From Sideroxydans lithotrophicus ES-1 (GTDB lineage Bacteria > Pseudomonadota > Gammaproteobacteria > Burkholderiales > Gallionellaceae), in contig NC_013959.1 in NCBI RefSeq assembly GCF_000025705.1, forward strand, positions 1,231,063 through 1,295,062: 64,000 nt of DNA. The letters are read 5' to 3'. Under the pieces are notes generated by a model that saw only the letters and a list, made by a program, of their open reading frames with translations, was not told the DNA's origin and did no database searches. The translations under genes were made by a program, and so were the position numbers. Below, piece after piece: positions 58,836 to 64,000 of this stretch. Numbering within the stretch: the first letter of the stretch is position 1; the number at the start of each line of letters is the position of its first letter.

Positions 58836-59657
58836 ATGGATAAGAGCGTAATCCTGGACAAACTGCATCAGCTACCCGCCATGCCGCTGGTGGTGAGGGA
58901 GGTGATGGACAGCTTCAGAAATGCCAATGTGGGCAGCGCCATCATGGGGCACAAGATTGCGCTCGACCAAGGGTTGAGCGCAAAAGTGCTGCGAGTGGCC
59001 AATTCCTCGTTTTATGGATTGGAGCGAGAAGTCGGATCAATACAGGATGCGGTGATGGTGCTGGGATTCGATACCGTTCGCTCGCTGGTGGTTTCGGCGG
59101 GTTTCACGCGCGCTTTTCCGCCATCCAAAGACACCTTGTTCGATCGCCATGCTTACTGGATGCGCGGCATTCGGGTAGCGACTTACACTGAGGCGCTGGC
59201 CCAATGCCTTGGAGGAGGAAGACAGCTGTCATTTACCGCCGGACTGTTCCATGATGTCGGCCAGCTCGTGCTGAGCATCTGCATCCCGGAAGCTTTCGCC
59301 GACATATTGGCGCAGCAGAAATCTTCCGGGACGGATCTGCTCGAGATAGAGCATGCTGTGCTGGGTTTTGATCATGCCGAGATCGGCGCTGACATGGCCA
59401 GGCGCTGGAACTTCCCGGCGGCGATCGAACATGGCATCCATTATTGGCGCACGCCGGAAAAGGAGCACTTCGAGCCGATCACAGCCATGGTGCACGTGGC
59501 TGTGCAGATGGAGAGCGGTCTGAGTGGGGATGCCTTGATGGGTAGCCTGCCTGAAGAGTTGATCGAACGCCTGCAGATGAGTTGGCAACGCATCGAGGCA
59601 TGTATGCCTGAGCCGGAGCAGTTGGAAGCTGTGGTCGATTTGATGCTGGAAACATAG
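58836..59657 (+). CDS. HDOD domain protein
   Basis: The 273 residues form an HDOD domain (LHQLPAMPLVVREVM, LSAKVLRVANSSFYGL, FTAGLFHDVGQLVLS, GFDHAEIGADMARRWNFP). HDOD domains resemble the HD fold but often lack a complete metal site; HD-like residues remain here in FHDVGQ. They occur in signalling and stress contexts as binding modules. No other domain is visible. Its position between a REC-PAS and a REC-HD-GYP gene suggests a signalling scaffold. Confidence 0.88.
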   Translation: MDKSVILDKLHQLPAMPLVVREVMDSFRNANVGSAIMGHKIALDQGLSAKVLRVANSSFYGLEREVGSIQDAVMVLGFDTVRSLVVSAGFTRAFPPSKDTLFDRHAYWMRGIRVATYTEALAQCLGGGRQLSFTAGLFHDVGQLVLSICIPEAFADILAQQKSSGTDLLEIEHAVLGFDHAEIGADMARRWNFPAAIEHGIHYWRTPEKEHFEPITAMVHVAVQMESGLSGDALMGSLPEELIERLQMSWQRIEACMPEPEQLEAVVDLMLET

Positions 59658-59714
59658 ATCAGCAGCCCTGCGATTATCTTTTTGTTATGTGCCAATTTTA
59701 AGATGGAAATCCTG

Positions 59715-61046
59715 ATGAGCGACATGCACGAGACAACGTCATCACCGTCCCTGGAAGGAAATACCTCAACCTTGTTGTTCGTCGACGACGAGGCCAATGT
59801 CCTGTCATCGCTGAAGCGCCTGTTCCATCCTTGCGGTTACCGCATATTGACGGCTGCAAGCGGCATGCAGGGCCTGGAGATCATGCAGCGCGAAGCTGTC
59901 GACCTGGTGATCTCGGATATGCGCATGCCGGAGATGAGCGGGGCGCAGTTTCTGGAACAGGTCAACGAACGCTGGCCGGAAACGGTGCGCATCCTGCTGA
60001 CTGGCCATGCGGAATTGACTGCAACCATCGATGCCATCAACAAGGGGCATATCTATCGCTACATAGCCAAACCTTGGGAAGACAACGACCTTGTGTTGTC
60101 CATCCGGCAGGCGTTGCATCAAAAACAACTGGAAAAGACGAATCAGGGCCTGGAAGCGCTGACGCGCAGGCAGAACGAGGAGCTGAAAGAGCTGAACGCC
60201 AACCTCGAAGAGAAGGTCAGGGCGCGCACCGAGGAAGTGCGACAGACCATGGGGTTCCTGGAAGTGGCCAACGAGAAACTCAAGCAGGGCTTCATCACTT
60301 CGATCCGGGTCTTCTCCAACCTGATCGAGATGCGCGAAGGCGCCTTGGCTGGGCACTCGCAACGGGTCGCCGAACTGTCCAGAAAGATCGCCCAGAAGAT
60401 GGGATTGAAGGAGGCGGAGGCCCAGGATGTGTTTCTCGCGGCGTTATTGCACGATGTCGGCAAGATCGGCCTGCCGGACTACCTGCTGGAAAAACCGTTC
60501 GCCAGCCTGAGCAGCGAAGAACGGTTGGAGGTGAGCAAGCATCCAATCAAGGGGCAGGCTGCGCTGATGGCGCTGGAGCAGTTGAATGGCGCGGCCAAGC
60601 TGATACGCAGTCATCATGAGCGTTTCGATGGGCTGGGGTATCCCGACAGGTTGCAAGGACTGGAGATTCCCTTGGGTGCGCGGATCATCGCGCTTGCCAA
60701 CGAATATGATGCGGCGCAGATCGGCATGCTGTTGAGCAAGCGACTGAAGCAGGCCGATGCCCTGCTGTTCATCCAGGAAGGGCGGGGGGTACGCTACGAT
60801 CCGGCGGTGGCGGACGCTTTCATGAGCGTGATGAGGTCGGTCAGCAAGGCAGATACACATGTTGTGGAACTGGCACTTCATCTGGAACAGATCCGGCCCG
60901 GGATGATGCTGTCACGAGATCTGACGACCAGGCAAGGCGATCTGTTGCTGTCCAGGGAGCACGTGCTGGACACTCCCCTGATCGAGCAGATCAGGAGTTT
61001 CGAGTATCTCGGAGAAAAACTGACCATCTATGTCTATGACAAATAG
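59715..61046 (+). CDS. Response regulator with HD-GYP c-di-GMP phosphodiesterase domain
   Basis: The 443 residues contain a receiver domain (about 18-135, Asp68 in LVISDMRMPEMS), a coiled coil (about 135-180) and an HD-GYP domain with HDVGKIGLPD (His246-Asp247) and HHERFDGLGYP (GYP 308-310). All HD-GYP metal residues seem present, so it is probably an active phosphodiesterase. ATG 59715 is taken with GGAA just upstream; ATG 59703 and TTG 59682 are alternatives. The next gene, a hemerythrin kinase, is a plausible phosphodonor. Confidence 0.9.
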   Translation: MSDMHETTSSPSLEGNTSTLLFVDDEANVLSSLKRLFHPCGYRILTAASGMQGLEIMQREAVDLVISDMRMPEMSGAQFLEQVNERWPETVRILLTGHAELTATIDAINKGHIYRYIAKPWEDNDLVLSIRQALHQKQLEKTNQGLEALTRRQNEELKELNANLEEKVRARTEEVRQTMGFLEVANEKLKQGFITSIRVFSNLIEMREGALAGHSQRVAELSRKIAQKMGLKEAEAQDVFLAALLHDVGKIGLPDYLLEKPFASLSSEERLEVSKHPIKGQAALMALEQLNGAAKLIRSHHERFDGLGYPDRLQGLEIPLGARIIALANEYDAAQIGMLLSKRLKQADALLFIQEGRGVRYDPAVADAFMSVMRSVSKADTHVVELALHLEQIRPGMMLSRDLTTRQGDLLLSREHVLDTPLIEQIRSFEYLGEKLTIYVYDK

Positions 61047-61072
61047 CAGAGCGGTTGCATGAAGGAGAGATG

Positions 61073-62608
61073 ATGCTTGCTGCGGCAGCGGAAAAGTTCG
61101 AGACATTCGTCTGGGATGACAAATTCAATACCGGCGTGGAAACGGTGGATGAACAGCACCATAAGCTGGTCGACCTGATCAATCAACTGGGGGCAATCAG
61201 CACACATCAATCCGGTACTAACGAGCTGGATGATATCCTGAACGAGCTGGCGAGCTACACAGCGTACCACTTCAGCGTCGAGGAGAAGCTGATGAAGCAG
61301 TCTGGCGTGGACGCCGCCCATCAGGATGCGCATCTCAAGGCACATCAGCATTTCACTGCCCAGGTATTGCTTGCGGCGAAGATATTGATGGATGGTGCAG
61401 ATGTTTCCAGCCAAATGGTTCCCTCTTTGCTGAAATATCTCACCAACTGGCTGGTCCAGCATATTCTCGGTGCAGACAAGCGCATGACGCAGGAGGTGCT
61501 GGCATTGCAGGCTGGCGCCAGCCACGAGGAAGCAACCCGCAAGGCGACGGATTTCATGACCCAAGCATCGAACGTACTGCTGGAGGCACTGAACGAGATG
61601 TATGGCAGGCTGGGCGACAAGACGCTGGAAGTGATTCAGAAGAACCAGGAGCTGGAAAAGGAACATGAAGCCTTGCAAGCGCTGAACGAACAGCTGGAAG
61701 AGCGTGTGAAACAGCGCACTGCATCTCTGGAACAGGCCAACCGCAAATTGATGGCCAGCAACGAGGAACTGAAGCAGCTGAACGAAAGATTCGAATCGAC
61801 CCAGAACCAGTTGCTGCAATCGGAAAAGATGGCCTCCATCGGTCAGCTGGCGGCTGGGGTGGCACATGAGATCAACAATCCCGTCGGATTCGTCAATTCC
61901 AACATGGGCACGCTGGGCAAGTACATCACGAGCATGTTCAGGGTGATCGATGCTTATGCAGCTGCAGAATCCGGAAATGACGGCTCTGCATTAGAAGCGG
62001 TTGCCAGGGTCAAGCAGGAAGTGGATTTTCCCTATCTGGTGGAGGACATTCCGAACCTGTTGCAAGAATCGCAGGATGGATTGGCCAGGGTCAAGCGCAT
62101 CGTGCAGGACCTGAAGGACTTTTCCCATGTCGACGAGTCAAATTGGCAGCATGCGAATATCGAGCATGGCATCGACAGTACCCTCAATGTCGTCAACAAT
62201 GAGCTCAAGTACAAGGCGGAGGTGGTGAAGGAATATGCCGGACTGCCGGATGTGGAATGCATGCCGTCACAGCTCAACCAGGTGTTCATGAATCTGCTGG
62301 TGAACGCGGCCCATGCGATAGACAAGCAAGGCACCATCACCGTTCGCACCGGCATCAAAGGTGATGACGAGATTTGGGTGGAAGTGCAGGACACCGGTAA
62401 AGGCATCGCGCCTGAACATATCAACCGTATCTTCGATCCTTTCTTCACGACCAAGCCGGTAGGCCAGGGCACCGGTCTGGGGTTGTCGCTGTCATATGGG
62501 ATCGTCCAGAAACACCATGGGCGCATTGAAGTGAAAAGCGAGGTGGGCAAGGGGAGCACCTTCAGGGTATGTCTGCCGGTACGCCAGGCTCCTGTGGAAG
62601 AAGCTTGA
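61073..62608 (+). CDS. Hemerythrin-domain sensor histidine kinase
   Basis: The 511-residue cytosolic protein fuses an N-terminal hemerythrin (about 12-137) to a histidine kinase through a long coiled coil (190-255). Seven potential diiron ligands are in place: His29, His66, Glu70, His87, His91, His130 and Asp135. The kinase has SIGQLAAGVAHEINNPVGF, the N box QVFMNLLVNAAHAI, and DTGKGI and GTGLGLSLS. There are no membrane helices. It likely senses O2, NO or redox through the diiron site. AAGGAG lies five bases before ATG 61073. It ends the REC cluster. Confidence 0.92.
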   Translation: MLAAAAEKFETFVWDDKFNTGVETVDEQHHKLVDLINQLGAISTHQSGTNELDDILNELASYTAYHFSVEEKLMKQSGVDAAHQDAHLKAHQHFTAQVLLAAKILMDGADVSSQMVPSLLKYLTNWLVQHILGADKRMTQEVLALQAGASHEEATRKATDFMTQASNVLLEALNEMYGRLGDKTLEVIQKNQELEKEHEALQALNEQLEERVKQRTASLEQANRKLMASNEELKQLNERFESTQNQLLQSEKMASIGQLAAGVAHEINNPVGFVNSNMGTLGKYITSMFRVIDAYAAAESGNDGSALEAVARVKQEVDFPYLVEDIPNLLQESQDGLARVKRIVQDLKDFSHVDESNWQHANIEHGIDSTLNVVNNELKYKAEVVKEYAGLPDVECMPSQLNQVFMNLLVNAAHAIDKQGTITVRTGIKGDDEIWVEVQDTGKGIAPEHINRIFDPFFTTKPVGQGTGLGLSLSYGIVQKHHGRIEVKSEVGKGSTFRVCLPVRQAPVEEA

Positions 62609-62680
62609 AAAGCTCAGAGCGGTCAGGCAATCCAGGCTTGGGGTCCTGCAGAGCAGTTCTGAGCGAGGTGCTTTAAGGCT

Positions 62681-63229
62681 TCAGAACCAAATCTCCGGAT
62701 ACCGCCTCGATTCCGGAATGTTGTTAACCAGTAGCGCTACCAGCAGCATGATGAGGGGCCCTAGGGTGGAGGGTATCAGCACATACAAATATCCCAGCTT
62801 GTGGATGCCCTCAGAACCGATCACTGCGATCAGACTGGTGGCGGCACCGGGGGGATGCAACGTTCGGGTGAGATGCATGAGCGCGATCGCAGTGCTTACC
62901 GCCATCGCTTCCGCAAACCAGGGATACTGGTGGAACAGTTTCCAGCAGGTGACACCCACGATCGCTGACAGGATGTGTCCGCCCAGCAGGTTGCGCGGCT
63001 GCGCCAGGGGACTGCGGATAGCGCCGTAGATAAGTACAGCGGTGGCACCAAAGGAACCGATCATCAAGGACAGGTCGGTTCCTTCAAGAAATAGACGATT
63101 GACCCAGGCTACCGCAGCTATACCCAGGAAGCCGCCGATCCAGGACCAAATGATCTCGGAGGTGCTTACTCTTGGCGGCCCGCCGCGCGTGGTGCCGCGC
63201 ATCTTTTGAAAGTATTCGGTGATTTTCAA
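62681..63229 (-). CDS. HPP family membrane protein
   Basis: This 182-residue protein has about five hydrophobic helices and the HPP-family features LMIGSFGATAVLIYGA, PRNLLGGHILSAIVGV and RTLHPPGAATSL. Homologues have been linked to nitrite transport in cyanobacteria and chloroplasts; the role in this organism is open. Its start overlaps the upstream CBS gene by 4 bases (ATGA), so the two proteins probably act as a pair. Confidence 0.9.
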   Translation of the reverse strand: MKITEYFQKMRGTTRGGPPRVSTSEIIWSWIGGFLGIAAVAWVNRLFLEGTDLSLMIGSFGATAVLIYGAIRSPLAQPRNLLGGHILSAIVGVTCWKLFHQYPWFAEAMAVSTAIALMHLTRTLHPPGAATSLIAVIGSEGIHKLGYLYVLIPSTLGPLIMLLVALLVNNIPESRRYPEIWF

Positions 63230-63855
63230 CGCAGATATTCCAGGTTAAATGCGGCAATGAAGTCCTTGCGCAACAGTATGCCAAGCAGGCGGCCGTCGCT
63301 GTCCACGATAGGGGTGCTGCGGCCGTCATGCTGGTGGAAGGCAGTAATGACCTCCCCGAAACCGGCATCTTTGGTCACCGTTATCGCCGGGGAGGTCATC
63401 GCTTCCTTGACGTGCGTCTCATGACAGCGGTGCTGGAATTCGAAGTCGTCATCAAGCATGTCCAGCAGCAACTCCAGGAAGGTATCTACCTTTAGCCGCC
63501 GCAAGAAATCGGTTTCGGTCAGCATGCCTGTGACACAGCCTTTTTCATCCACTACCGGCAGACTCTTCAGGCCGGAACGAACGATGGCTTTGATCGCCTC
63601 GTCGAGATACATGTCGGGAGATAAAGGCTCGATACCTGTGCGCATGAGATTGCAGGCTTTGAACTTGGCGAAGAGACGCGCTAATGCATGCCGATGGGCC
63701 AAGTGGTAGATCGTCCTGAAATCTTCTGTGGTGATGTCGAGGTAGCCTGGGATGTGCTGCATCGCATCCAGAATATCCTCGTCGACCAGTTCGACTTCCG
63801 CAACTTCATTTGTCGAATAGTTATTCTTTGGATCTTCTTTTGAAGTGCTATTCAT
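63226..63855 (-). CDS. CBS-domain protein paired with HPP protein
   Basis: The 209-residue protein carries two CBS domains (about 70-125 and 150-205): MYLDEAIKAIVRSGLKSLPV then GMLTETDFLRRL, and MTSPAITVTKDAGFGEV then GILLRKDFIAAF. An N-terminal acidic stretch precedes them. CBS pairs bind adenosyl nucleotides. In many bacteria HPP and CBS occur as one fused protein; here they are separate and overlap. Start ATG 63855 is given; the open frame to 63888 has no family support. Confidence 0.88.
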   Translation of the reverse strand: MNSTSKEDPKNNYSTNEVAEVELVDEDILDAMQHIPGYLDITTEDFRTIYHLAHRHALARLFAKFKACNLMRTGIEPLSPDMYLDEAIKAIVRSGLKSLPVVDEKGCVTGMLTETDFLRRLKVDTFLELLLDMLDDDFEFQHRCHETHVKEAMTSPAITVTKDAGFGEVITAFHQHDGRSTPIVDSDGRLLGILLRKDFIAAFNLEYLR

Positions 63856-64000
63856 GCTGAGAATCCAACAAGTAAGTTTCAGGGGCACATATTATCAGCT
63901 TGCCCGTTCAACCAGTAACGCTGTTGGCGTAAATACCGGCTATCCAATTCAGACCCTGCTGCAAGAATGGGGAAGGAGGCGCTTTTTTCGTTTGGCGAAA

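Noticed and set aside
63889-64000. Last 112 bases of the window
   Set aside because: No start with good coding support, no structured RNA and no promoter pair were seen; left unannotated.

Overview
The window looks like ordinary chromosome from a betaproteobacterium. The strongest sign is the run rpoE-rseA-rseB-rseC-degP-lepA-lepB-(DUF4845)-rnc-era-recO-pdxJ-acpS-nagZ, followed further on by zipA-ligA. dnaX-ybaB-recR lies just downstream of the 4.5S RNA gene. Gene content (class I fumarase, TusE/DsrC-like protein, group II truncated haemoglobin, hemerythrin sensor, many c-di-GMP proteins) and a GC content that looks moderate suggest an environmental Nitrosomonadales lineage, perhaps near Gallionellaceae. 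The lineage is inference; no rRNA or marker search was possible.

Layout. 0-5.3 kb: 5'-truncated membrane diguanylate cyclase, MscS channel, TraB/GumN protein, a lone cyclic-nucleotide-binding domain overlapping an unrecognised 391-aa protein, BolA and Grx4. 5.3-14.2 kb: YaeQ, two MFS transporters, a TusE-like protein with an overlapping exported beta-rich protein, RsuA, a RutE-type nitroreductase, an NAGGN-type asparagine-synthase-fold amidotransferase and an EamA transporter. 14.2-16.5 kb (minus strand): PilZ-like protein, 61-aa membrane protein and chemoreceptor, probably one operon. 16.7-22.7 kb: PsiF-repeat protein, MnmC, methyltransferase, truncated haemoglobin, YlqF and fumarase. 23.0-23.6 kb: a gene-free palindromic repeat element. 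23.8-27.5 kb: ffs, dnaX, ybaB, recR, rluB, with a conspicuous structured spacer between dnaX and ybaB. 27.6-31 kb: class III cyclase with a PEGA domain, TssQ-like lipoprotein, membrane Ser/Thr kinase and YgfX. 31-44.2 kb: nadB and the sigma-E/lepA/rnc/nagZ block. 44.3-48.8 kb: rpfF facing rpfC and rpfG, a complete DSF (diffusible signal factor) synthesis-sensing-output module. 49-56 kb: zipA, ligA, galU, purine salvage genes, deformylase and a K+ channel. 56-62.6 kb: five co-oriented signalling genes (REC-GGDEF-EAL, REC-PAS-like, HDOD, REC-HD-GYP, hemerythrin histidine kinase). 62.7-63.9 kb: an HPP membrane protein and its CBS partner.

How the parts fit together. The window is unusually rich in cyclic-nucleotide signalling. 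It holds one probable c-di-GMP synthase, three probable phosphodiesterases (RpfG, REC-HD-GYP and EAL), a PilZ-like candidate receptor, a class III cyclase and a cNMP-binding domain. The rpf module has the convergent geometry known from Xanthomonas. The 56-62 kb cluster pairs a diiron (O2, redox or NO) sensor kinase with response regulators that have enzymatic rather than DNA-binding outputs. These two loci, the cyclase/TssQ/kinase locus and the palindromic element are the parts most worth further attention. No rRNA, tRNA, CRISPR array, integrase, transposase or prophage gene was seen.
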